The notes under the pieces are model-generated. The model had not been told where the DNA came from, ran no database searches, and worked only from the letters and a program-made list of their open reading frames with translations. The translations under genes and the position numbers were made by a program. DNA of 64,000 nt, taken from Hydrogenophaga sp. GTDB taxonomy: Bacteria; Pseudomonadota; Gammaproteobacteria; Burkholderiales; Burkholderiaceae_C. The stretch lies in assembly GCF_026125785.1 (NCBI RefSeq), contig NZ_JAHCKL010000004.1, forward strand, positions 186,001 through 250,000, in the 5' to 3' direction. Position 1 is the stretch's first letter. Each line of letters opens with the position of its first letter. Of the stretch, positions 19,260-26,554 are shown piece after piece.

Positions 19260-20879
19260 ATGTCCGAAATCTCCGAACAGGTGCGTCGGCGCCGCACCTT
19301 CGCCATCATTTCCCACCCCGACGCGGGCAAGACCACCCTCACCGAAAAGCTGCTGCTGTTTTCTGGTGCGATCAACATCGCCGGCAGCGTGAAGGCCCGC
19401 AAGGCCGCGCGCCATGCCACCAGCGACTGGATGGAAATCGAGAAGCAGCGCGGCATCTCGGTGGCCTCGTCGGTCATGCAGATGGAGTACCGGGACTGCG
19501 TGATCAACCTGCTGGACACGCCGGGCCACCAGGACTTTTCGGAAGACACCTACCGCGTGCTCACGGCAGTGGATGCAGCGCTGATGGTGATCGACGCGGG
19601 CAATGGCGTGGAGCCGCAGACGCGGCGCCTGCTGCAGGTCTGCCGCGCGCGCAACACCCCCATCCTGACCTTCGTGAACAAGATGGACCGCGAAGTCCAG
19701 GCGCCACTGGACCTCATGGACGAGATCGAGCGTGAGCTGGGCATGACTGTGGTGCCTTTCACCTGGCCAGTGGGCATGGGCAAGACCTTCCGCGGCGTGT
19801 TCGACCGCCGGACCGATCAGATGCGCGTGTTCGCCGCCGGCGAGGATCGCCGCGGCGGCGACGAGGAGGTTCTGGTGGGTCTGGACAACCCGGAAAGCCT
19901 CAAGCGATTTGGTGCCGAGTTCGAACAGGCCCGCGACGAACTGGAACTGGTGGCGGGCGCTTCACCGGCGTTTGAAGAGGCCCAGTTCCTGGCAGGACAA
20001 CAAACGCCCATGCTGTTTGGCTCCGCCGTGAACAACTTCGGCGTGCGCGAGGTGCTCGATGCCTTGGTGGATCTGGCACCGCCGCCGGGCGAACGACCCG
20101 CCCTTCAACGCACGGTCAAACCCGAGGAGCCGAAGTTCACCGGCGTGGTGTTCAAGATCCAGGCCAACATGGACCCCGCGCACCGCGACCGCATTGCCTT
20201 CGTGCGCATGGCCAGCGGCCACTTCGAACGCGGCATGAAATTGCGCGTGGTGCGTTCCGGCAAGGACCTGCGGCCCAACACCGTGGTGAGTTTTCTGTCG
20301 CAACGGCGCGAACTTCTCGACGAGGCCTTTGCCGGCGACATCATCGGGATCCCCAACCATGGCGTGCTGCAGTTGGGGGACACCCTCACCGAGGGAGAGA
20401 ACCTCCAGTTCACCGGCCTGCCTTTCTTCGCACCCGAGATCATCCGCAGCGTGGAGGTCGCCGATCCGCTGCGCAGCAAGCAACTGCGCGCCGGCTTGAC
20501 CCAGTTGGGCGAAGAGGGCGCGATCCAGGTGTTCCGTCCCGTGGCTGGCTCGGTGCTGCTGCTGGGCGCCGTCGGTCAACTGCAGTTCGAAGTGGTTGCC
20601 CACCGGCTGGAACACGAATACGGCGTCAAGGCCCGCATCATGAACAGCCCCTACCAGGTGGCGCGCTGGGTGACCTGCGCCCCGGAGGATGGCGGTGAGA
20701 TCGAACTCAAGCGCTTCATCGACGCCAACAGCCACCGCGTGGCCCTGGACGCCGTGGACGCGCCCACGCTGCTCGTCGATCACGCGGCCACGCTGCGCGC
20801 GGTGGAGGCGAACTGGCCAAAGATCAAGTTCCACGCCATGCGGGAGCACGCAGGGCTGGTGTTTGCGAAATCGATGTGA
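19260..20879 (+). CDS. prfC: Peptide chain release factor 3 (RF3)
   Basis: GTPase of 539 residues that ejects RF1/RF2 from the ribosome after peptide release. G1 is SHPDAGKTTLTEK, G2 lies around EKQRGISVASSVM, G3 is DTPGHQDFSEDTYR and G4 is FVNKMDRE. Domains II and III follow, with the C-terminal region ending KFHAMREHAGLVFAKSM. The length is close to E. coli RF3. It converges on purN with 24 bases between the two stops. Confidence 0.97.
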   Translation: MSEISEQVRRRRTFAIISHPDAGKTTLTEKLLLFSGAINIAGSVKARKAARHATSDWMEIEKQRGISVASSVMQMEYRDCVINLLDTPGHQDFSEDTYRVLTAVDAALMVIDAGNGVEPQTRRLLQVCRARNTPILTFVNKMDREVQAPLDLMDEIERELGMTVVPFTWPVGMGKTFRGVFDRRTDQMRVFAAGEDRRGGDEEVLVGLDNPESLKRFGAEFEQARDELELVAGASPAFEEAQFLAGQQTPMLFGSAVNNFGVREVLDALVDLAPPPGERPALQRTVKPEEPKFTGVVFKIQANMDPAHRDRIAFVRMASGHFERGMKLRVVRSGKDLRPNTVVSFLSQRRELLDEAFAGDIIGIPNHGVLQLGDTLTEGENLQFTGLPFFAPEIIRSVEVADPLRSKQLRAGLTQLGEEGAIQVFRPVAGSVLLLGAVGQLQFEVVAHRLEHEYGVKARIMNSPYQVARWVTCAPEDGGEIELKRFIDANSHRVALDAVDAPTLLVDHAATLRAVEANWPKIKFHAMREHAGLVFAKSM

Positions 20880-20903
20880 CCGCGCCCGGAGGGCTCGCAG
20901 GGA

Positions 20904-21497
20904 TCAGGCCGTCTGCAGCAACGCTTCAATGGCCCGAGGGTAGATGACGTGCTCCTGCGTGAGCACGCGCGCCGCCAGCGTCTCGGCGGTATCGCCGCGC
21001 AACACCGGCACCACCGCCTGCTCCAGGATTTCCCCATGGTCCAGTTCGTCGGTGACGCGGTGCACCGTGGCGCCAGCGAAGCGGCACCCCATATCGATGG
21101 CGCGCTGGTGCGTTTTCAGGCCCGTAAAGGCGGGCAACAGGCTCGGATGGATGTTGACGATGCGGCCCGCATAGTGCCTGACGAAGCCGGGCGTGAGGAT
21201 GCGCATGAAACCGGCCAAAACCACGAGCGTCGGCGTGAAACGGTCGATCTCGACCATCAGGGCGGCATCGAAAGCTTCGCGGCTGCCATAGGCCGCATGG
21301 TCCAGCACGGCGGTGTCGACGCCCTGCTCTCTCGCCCAGGCCAGGCCGGGGGCTGCGGCCTTGTTGCTCACCACGGCCGCGATGCGCGCACCAAACCGGG
21401 CCTGCCAGCGGCGTACCCTGGCCGCCTCGACGATGGCAGCCATGTTGGAACCGCTGCCAGAGATCAGAATCACGATGTTTTTGTTCACGCCAGACAT
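20904..21497 (-). CDS. purN: Phosphoribosylglycinamide formyltransferase
   Basis: Third step of purine synthesis: transfers the formyl group of 10-formyl-tetrahydrofolate to GAR. The 197-residue protein has the phosphate-binding ISGSGSNM segment, the catalytic [12 protein letters not shown] (Asn and His) and the catalytic Asp in TDELDHGEI. The length is normal. Its start is only 14 bases from the start of the divergent yceH gene, so their promoters must lie partly within each other's coding region. Confidence 0.96.
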   Translation of the reverse strand: MSGVNKNIVILISGSGSNMAAIVEAARVRRWQARFGARIAAVVSNKAAAPGLAWAREQGVDTAVLDHAAYGSREAFDAALMVEIDRFTPTLVVLAGFMRILTPGFVRHYAGRIVNIHPSLLPAFTGLKTHQRAIDMGCRFAGATVHRVTDELDHGEILEQAVVPVLRGDTAETLAARVLTQEHVIYPRAIEALLQTA

Positions 21498-21511
21498 GGC
21501 CGGGAAGTGTA

Positions 21512-22230
21512 ATGACCTCAGACCTGCAGACCCCCTCCGCCGCCGGCCGCCCCCGCGGCCACGACTTCAGCCAGCGCCCGCTCACCCTGGTGGAGGCACG
21601 GGTGCTCGGCACCCTCATGGAAAAAGCCCGAACCGTTCCCGACAGCTACCCGATGTCGCTCAATGCGCTGGTCACCGGCTGCAACCAGAAGTCCAGTCGG
21701 GAGCCGGTCATGAACCTGGCCGAGGCGCAAGTCCTGGACGCACTGGATACCCTGCTGCGCAGCATCTGGTGCTGGAGAGCAGCGGCAACCGCGTGACCCG
21801 TTTCGAGCACAACCTCCTGCGCGCCGTGGGCGTGCCGGAGCAATCCGCCGTGCTGCTGGGCATGCTCATGCTGCGCGGTCCGCAGACCGCCGGTGAGCTG
21901 CGACTGAACACCGAACGCTGGTACCGCTTCCTCGACATCGCCTCGGTCGATGGTTTCCTGGAGGAAATGCAGGAGCGCAGTGAGGACAAGGGCGGGCCCT
22001 TGGTGGTCAAGCTGCCGCGCGCGCCCGGCGCGCGCGAGCAGCGCTGGGCGCACTTGCTCACAGGCCCCGTGGACATGGAGGCCACCGCCCCGCCGACCGC
22101 CCGCGCCAGCGCGACCGACGATGAGTTGATCGCCCTCACACGCCGGGTCGCGGCGCTGGAGGACACGGTCGCCACGCTGCAGGCGCAATGTCGGAGCCTG
22201 CACGAACAACTCGGCTTGTCGCAGCCCTGA
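21512..22230 (+). pseudogene. yceH: YceH/DUF480 family protein interrupted by a single-base deletion
   Basis: Residues 1-84 ([20 protein letters not shown] and [16 protein letters not shown]) match the first winged helix of YceH proteins, and the second half ([18 protein letters not shown] onwards, with a C-terminal coiled coil [16 protein letters not shown]) continues in another frame from 21766. The switch falls in AGCATCTGGTGCTGG (21761-21775). Adding one base there restores the family sequence [16 protein letters not shown]. The intact product would have about 239 residues. This is a frameshift mutation or a sequencing error. YceH function is poorly known. Confidence 0.85.
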
Positions 22231-22240
22231 CAGACTGAAA

Positions 22241-22252
22241 ACGAACGGTCGT
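22241..22252. promoter_or_regulatory. Candidate TetR-type operator upstream of the acyl-CoA dehydrogenase pair
   Basis: ACGAACGGTCGT is a near-palindrome of the kind often bound by TetR-family regulators of fatty-acid or branched-chain acyl-CoA catabolism. It lies 69 bases before the first dehydrogenase gene. It has one mismatched pair and no second copy was found in the window, so the call is tentative. Confidence 0.4.
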
Positions 22253-22320
22253 GCGAAACTAAGCCCATCATTGCAGTTCAACCGCCGCGTCTCCGCGATG
22301 CGGCCCTCAGGAGACATCCC

Positions 22321-23502
22321 ATGGACCTGGCTTTCACGCCTGAAGAACAGGCGTTCCGTGAAGACATCCGCACCTGGGTCAAAGCGCATCTGCCGCCCGA
22401 GATATCGCACAAGGTCCACAACGCCCTGCGCCTCACCCGCGACGACATGCAGCGCTGGGCCAAGATACTGGGCAAGCAGGGCTGGCTGGGCTGGGGCTGG
22501 CCCAAGGCCTTCGGTGGCCCCGGATGGAACGCGGTGCAGAAGCACCTGTTCGAAGAAGAATGCGCGCTGGCAGGTGCGCCGCGCGTGGTGCCTTTCGGCC
22601 CGGTGATGGTCGCACCGGTGATCATGGCCTTCGGCAACAAGGCACAACAGGAGCGCTTTCTCCCGGGTATTGCCAGCGGCGAGGTGTGGTGGAGCCAGGG
22701 CTACAGCGAACCGGGTTCCGGCTCGGATCTGGCGTCGGTCAAGACCCGGGCCGAACGCCAGGGCGACAAGTACATCGTCAATGGCCAGAAGACCTGGACC
22801 ACACTGGGCCAGTACGGCGAGTGGATCTTCTGCCTCGTGCGCACCAGCAACGAAGGCAAGCCGCAGACCGGCATCTCTTTCCTCCTGATCGACATGAAGT
22901 CGCCCGGGGTCACGGTGCGCCCCATCAAGCTGCTGGACGGTGAATGCGAAGTCAACGAGGTCTGGTTCGACAACGTCGAGGTGCCTGCCGAGAATCTGAT
23001 CGGCGAGGAAAACAAGGGCTGGACCTATGCCAAGCACCTGCTCAGCCATGAGCGCACCAACATAGCTGACGTGAACCGCGCCAAGCGCGAGCTGGAGCGG
23101 CTCAAGCGCATCGCCAAGACCGAAGGCGTGTGGGACGACCTGCGCTTTCGCGACCAGATCGCGCTGCTGGAGGTGGACGTGGTGGCGCTGGAAATGCTGG
23201 TGCTGCGTGTGCTCTCGGCCGAGAAGTCCGGCAAGAACCCCCTGGACATCGCCGGCCTGCTCAAGATCCGCGGCAGTGAAATCCAGCAGCGCTACAGCGA
23301 GCTGATGATGCTGGCCGCCGGTCCCTACAGCCTGCCCTTCATCGAAGAGGCCATGGAAGCCGGCTGGCAGGGCAACTTCCCCGGCGGTGTGGCGGCCAAT
23401 GCGCCGCTGGCTTCCACCTACTTCAACATGCGCAAGACCACCATCTACGGTGGCAGCAACGAAGTGCAACGCAATATCGTCGCGCAGACGGTGCTCGGCT
23501 GA
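22321..23502 (+). CDS. Acyl-CoA dehydrogenase family protein (large partner of a tandem pair)
   Basis: FAD enzyme of 393 residues that oxidises an acyl-CoA to its 2-enoyl form. Family features are the helical N-domain (FTPEEQAFREDIRTWVKAHLP), the FAD/substrate segment QGYSEPGSGSDLASVKTRA, GQKTWTT in the beta domain, and the C-terminal TIYGGSNEVQRNIVAQTVLG. It is followed by a second dehydrogenase after 10 bases, which suggests a heteromeric enzyme of the kind used for steroid-ring, bile-acid or other bulky acyl-CoA substrates. The substrate is unknown. The ATG at 22321 is the natural start. Confidence 0.92.
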   Translation: MDLAFTPEEQAFREDIRTWVKAHLPPEISHKVHNALRLTRDDMQRWAKILGKQGWLGWGWPKAFGGPGWNAVQKHLFEEECALAGAPRVVPFGPVMVAPVIMAFGNKAQQERFLPGIASGEVWWSQGYSEPGSGSDLASVKTRAERQGDKYIVNGQKTWTTLGQYGEWIFCLVRTSNEGKPQTGISFLLIDMKSPGVTVRPIKLLDGECEVNEVWFDNVEVPAENLIGEENKGWTYAKHLLSHERTNIADVNRAKRELERLKRIAKTEGVWDDLRFRDQIALLEVDVVALEMLVLRVLSAEKSGKNPLDIAGLLKIRGSEIQQRYSELMMLAAGPYSLPFIEEAMEAGWQGNFPGGVAANAPLASTYFNMRKTTIYGGSNEVQRNIVAQTVLG

Positions 23503-23512
23503 GGAGACACAG

Positions 23513-24631
23513 ATGGACTTCGACTTTTCCGATGACCAGGTTGCCCTGCGCGACGCGGTCCAGAAATGGGTGGAAAAAGGCTACGGCTTCGAGCGTCGGC
23601 GCGCCATCGTGGCGGCAGGCGGCTTCGACCGCGCGGCCTACGGTGAACTCGCTGAACTTGGGCTGACGGGTCTCTATGTGAGCGAGGCGCATGGAGGATT
23701 GGGCATGGGCCCGGTGGAAGGCATGGTGGTGCTGGAAGAACTGGGCCAAGGCATCGTGCTCGAACCCCTGGCGCAGACATTGCTGACCTCCGCGCTGCTT
23801 GGCGCGTGGGCGCCCGCAGAACTGCAGAAGGACTGGCTGCCGCGCATGGCATCAGGACAGGCGGTGGTGGTGCTTGCCCACCAGGAACGTGGCGCCCGCT
23901 ACCGGCTGGACGCCTGCAGCGCCACCGCAACGCCTTCCGCCAACGGCGGCTGGCACCTGTCCGGCACCAAGAACCTCGTCCCCGTGGCCGATCAGGCCGA
24001 CGCCTTCGTCGTGCCCGCCCAGGCCGATGGCCGGCTGGCGCTGTTTCTCGTGGAGCGTGGTGCGCGCGGCGTTGCCACCACCGGGCACCTGACGCAGGAC
24101 GGTAGCCGGGCCGGCGATGTGGTGCTCAAGGACGCGCCCGCCCGGCTCATCACCACCGACGGCCTGGCGGCGCTGGAGCACGGCGCTGACATCGGCGTGG
24201 CCGCCGCCTGCGCCGAAGCGGTAGGCGCCATGGACAGGACCCTGGCCGTGACCGTGGAGTACATGAACACGCGCAAGCAATTCGGCGTGGCGATTGCCAG
24301 CTTCCAGGCGCTTCGCCACCGCGTGGCCGACATGAAGATGCAGCTGGAACTGGCGCGCTCCATGAGCTACTACGCCAGCCTCAAGCTCAACAGCCCGGCG
24401 CCCGAGCGCCGCGCCGCCATGGCGCGCGCCAAAGTGCAACTCGGCCAGTCCATGCGCTTCGTGGGGCAGCAGGCGGTTCAACTGCACGGCGGCATCGGCG
24501 TGACGGACGAATACATCGTCAGCCACTACTTCAAGCGCCTCACCCAGCTGGAAATGGGCTTTGGAGACACGCTTCACCACCTGGGCGAAGTGTCCGCAAG
24601 GATGCAGGACACCGCGGGCGTTTTCTCCTGA
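23513..24631 (+). CDS. Acyl-CoA dehydrogenase family protein (second partner)
   Basis: 372-residue paralogue of the preceding gene, starting at ATG 23513 just after a GAGGAGA ribosome binding site. It has the family fold but diverges at key points: the QGYSEPGSGSDL segment is replaced by HQERGARYRLD, and the C-terminus lacks the IYGGSNEVQRN motif (it has LHGGIGVTDEYIVSHYFKRL). Such divergence is typical of the partner subunit in alpha2beta2 acyl-CoA dehydrogenases, in which each subunit contributes part of the FAD site. It converges on the HNH gene, with 22 bases between stops. Confidence 0.88.
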   Translation: MDFDFSDDQVALRDAVQKWVEKGYGFERRRAIVAAGGFDRAAYGELAELGLTGLYVSEAHGGLGMGPVEGMVVLEELGQGIVLEPLAQTLLTSALLGAWAPAELQKDWLPRMASGQAVVVLAHQERGARYRLDACSATATPSANGGWHLSGTKNLVPVADQADAFVVPAQADGRLALFLVERGARGVATTGHLTQDGSRAGDVVLKDAPARLITTDGLAALEHGADIGVAAACAEAVGAMDRTLAVTVEYMNTRKQFGVAIASFQALRHRVADMKMQLELARSMSYYASLKLNSPAPERRAAMARAKVQLGQSMRFVGQQAVQLHGGIGVTDEYIVSHYFKRLTQLEMGFGDTLHHLGEVSARMQDTAGVFS

Positions 24632-24653
24632 AGCCCCGCCCGGCCTGGACCTC

Positions 24654-25226
24654 TCAGGCGTGCAGGCGGGAGGTCTTGGGCAGGTGGGACATCAGGAACT
24701 CCATCTGGTCCGCCAGGATGCGGCGGTTGCGCAGGATGAAGTCTTCCCACAGGCTGGGCACGTAGGGGGCATAGAGCAGGTCCATGTGCGCCTGCTCAGG
24801 CGTGCGGTTGCCCTTGCGGTGGTTGCAGGACCGGCAGGCCGTCACCACGTTCATCCACATGTCGCGCCCGTTCTGCCCGAGCGGCACGATGTGCTCACGG
24901 GTGAGCTCGTCCTCGTGGAAGTGGTCACCACAGTAGGCGCACACGTTGCGATCGCGAGCAAACAGCTTGCTGTTGGTCAGCGTGGGCCGCAGATCGAAGG
25001 GGTTGATGCGTGGCACACCCTGGGTGCCGATGATGGAATTGACCGTGATGATGGACTGGCGCCCGGTGATTGCGTTGTGCCCCCCGTGGAACACCGCGAT
25101 CTCGGCACCCATCTCCCAGCGCACCTCGTCGGCCGCGTAGTGCAGCACGGCTTCCTCGAGGCTGATCCAGGACTGCGGCAGACCCTGGGCGGAGAGCTTC
25201 AAGACCTTCAAGACGGGCTCCTTCAC
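24654..25226 (-). CDS. HNH endonuclease family protein
   Basis: 190-residue protein with an HNH nuclease core: zinc pair CAYC, then REHIVPL (first His), and a second cluster CRSCNHRKGNRTP. The N-terminal 90 residues (SWISLEEAVLHYAADEVRWEMG) form a conserved extension seen in stand-alone betaproteobacterial HNH proteins. There is no restriction, toxin or phage gene beside it, so a general DNA-processing role is more likely than defence, but the function is unknown. The start at 25226 is the only plausible one. It is divergent from ribF. Confidence 0.85.
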   Translation of the reverse strand: MKEPVLKVLKLSAQGLPQSWISLEEAVLHYAADEVRWEMGAEIAVFHGGHNAITGRQSIITVNSIIGTQGVPRINPFDLRPTLTNSKLFARDRNVCAYCGDHFHEDELTREHIVPLGQNGRDMWMNVVTACRSCNHRKGNRTPEQAHMDLLYAPYVPSLWEDFILRNRRILADQMEFLMSHLPKTSRLHA

Positions 25227-25357
25227 GTGAACAAGTCAGCAGGAAGGGCGGCTCCGGAGAGCCGTCCGGCGCCAGCAGGCGAGGCCGGCGGCGCATATGA
25301 TCGTGTGCCAATATAGCAAGCTTTCAAGAAACGGCCGTGAGGCCATGAATTCCCGGC

Positions 25358-26437
25358 ATGAAGATCTTTCGCGGCCTGCACAGCCTCCCTGATGGCGCCG
25401 AAGCCTTTCCCACCCGGGGCTGTGCGCTGACCATCGGCAACTTCGACGGCGTGCACCGTGGCCACCAGGCCATGCTGGCCCTGCTCAACAACGAAGCCCA
25501 CCACCGCGGTCTGCCCAGCTGCGTGATGACCTTCGAGCCACATCCGCGCGACTACTTCGCCGCCCTGCACCAGAAACCCGAACTGGCGCCGGCACGCGTG
25601 GCCACCCTGCGTGACAAGCTCGAAGAGCTGGCGCGCTGCGGTGTGGACCACTGCGTGGTGATGCCGTTCAACGCCCGTCTGGCCAATCTCGCGCCGGAGG
25701 CCTTCATCCAGGACATCCTTCAGCGCAAGCTGGGCGTCAGGTACGTGCTCGTCGGCGACGACTTCCGCTTCGGCGCCCGGCGCGCGGGCGACTACGCCAT
25801 GCTCGACGAGGCCGGCGCCCGCCTGGGCTTCGACGTGGCCCGCATGCAGAGCTATGAGGTGCATGGCCTGCGGGTATCCAGTTCGGCGGTGCGCGAGGCC
25901 CTGGGCGCGGGCCGCATGGACGACGTCAAGGCGCTGCTGGGGCGCCCCTACAGCATCAGCGGCCACGTGGTGCACGGGCGCAAGCTGGGTCGCCAACTGG
26001 CCGAGAGCAGCCCGGGCAAGGGCGACGGTTTTCGCACCATCAACCTGCGGTTTTCCCATTGGAAGCCGGCGGCCAGCGGCATCTTCGCCGTCCAGGTGCA
26101 TGGCCTGGGCCCGCAGGCGGACTCGCCACCCCTGCCTGGCGTGGCCAACCTGGGCGTGCGGCCTTCGCTGGATCCGAACGACGTCAACGGCGGACGGGTG
26201 CTGCTGGAGACCCATTGCCTGGAGTGGCCGGCAGAACTGGCCGCCAGCCTGCCTGGCGGGGAGGCCTACGGTAAAATCGTGCGCGTGGAACTCCTGCACA
26301 AACTGCACGACGAGCTCAAGTACGACAGTCTCGATGCCCTGACCCGTGGCATCGCCAAGGACTGCGACGACGCGCGTGCGTTCTTCGCCTCGCTGCACAC
26401 CCAGACCCACCGGCAGACCACGCGCGACCGAATTTAA
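25358..26437 (+). CDS. ribF: Bifunctional riboflavin kinase/FAD synthetase
   Basis: Makes FMN from riboflavin and then FAD from FMN. The 359-residue protein begins with the nucleotidyltransferase domain (GNFDGVHRGHQAML) and has SSSAVREALGAGRM at the domain boundary. In the kinase domain, the usual LGFPTAN motif is altered to LGRQLAESSPGKGDGFRTIN: about ten residues are inserted and Pro and Ala are replaced, while Thr and Asn are kept. Downstream ANLGVRPSL and the end of the domain are normal. The gene starts the conserved ribF-ileS-lspA block. No FMN riboswitch is visible upstream. Confidence 0.95.
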   Translation: MKIFRGLHSLPDGAEAFPTRGCALTIGNFDGVHRGHQAMLALLNNEAHHRGLPSCVMTFEPHPRDYFAALHQKPELAPARVATLRDKLEELARCGVDHCVVMPFNARLANLAPEAFIQDILQRKLGVRYVLVGDDFRFGARRAGDYAMLDEAGARLGFDVARMQSYEVHGLRVSSSAVREALGAGRMDDVKALLGRPYSISGHVVHGRKLGRQLAESSPGKGDGFRTINLRFSHWKPAASGIFAVQVHGLGPQADSPPLPGVANLGVRPSLDPNDVNGGRVLLETHCLEWPAELAASLPGGEAYGKIVRVELLHKLHDELKYDSLDALTRGIAKDCDDARAFFASLHTQTHRQTTRDRI

Positions 26438-26462
26438 CGGTGCTCGCGTCCGGTCGCCGCCC

Positions 26463-26534
26463 CTCGACAGGCTCAGGGCGAACGGGTTTCATTCTTCCTT
26501 CCCGCCTTGCCCGTCCGGGCTGAGCTTGTCGAAG
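26463..26534. repeat. REP-type inverted repeat pair between ribF and ileS
   Basis: CTCGACAGGCTCAGGGCGAA (26463-26482) and, inverted, the segment ending GGGCTGAGCTTGTCGAAG (26517-26534) are imperfect complements that form a long hairpin. Both match the TTCGACAGGCTCAG / CTGAGCTTGTCGAA core of dispersed extragenic palindromes common in Comamonadaceae and pseudomonads. The element fills most of the 117-base ribF-ileS gap and ends 20 bases before the ileS start. Confidence 0.8.
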
Positions 26535-26554
26535 ACACATCGGAAACACCCCCA

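Noticed and set aside
21761-21775. Programmed ribosomal frameshift in yceH
   Set aside because: No slippery heptamer or stimulatory structure is visible, and the family is not known for recoding.
24654-25226. HNH gene as part of a defence or mobile element
   Set aside because: No restriction, methylase, integrase or repeat lies nearby; the surroundings are housekeeping genes.
25227-25357. FMN riboswitch upstream of ribF
   Set aside because: The conserved riboswitch core segments are not seen, and the leader is too short.
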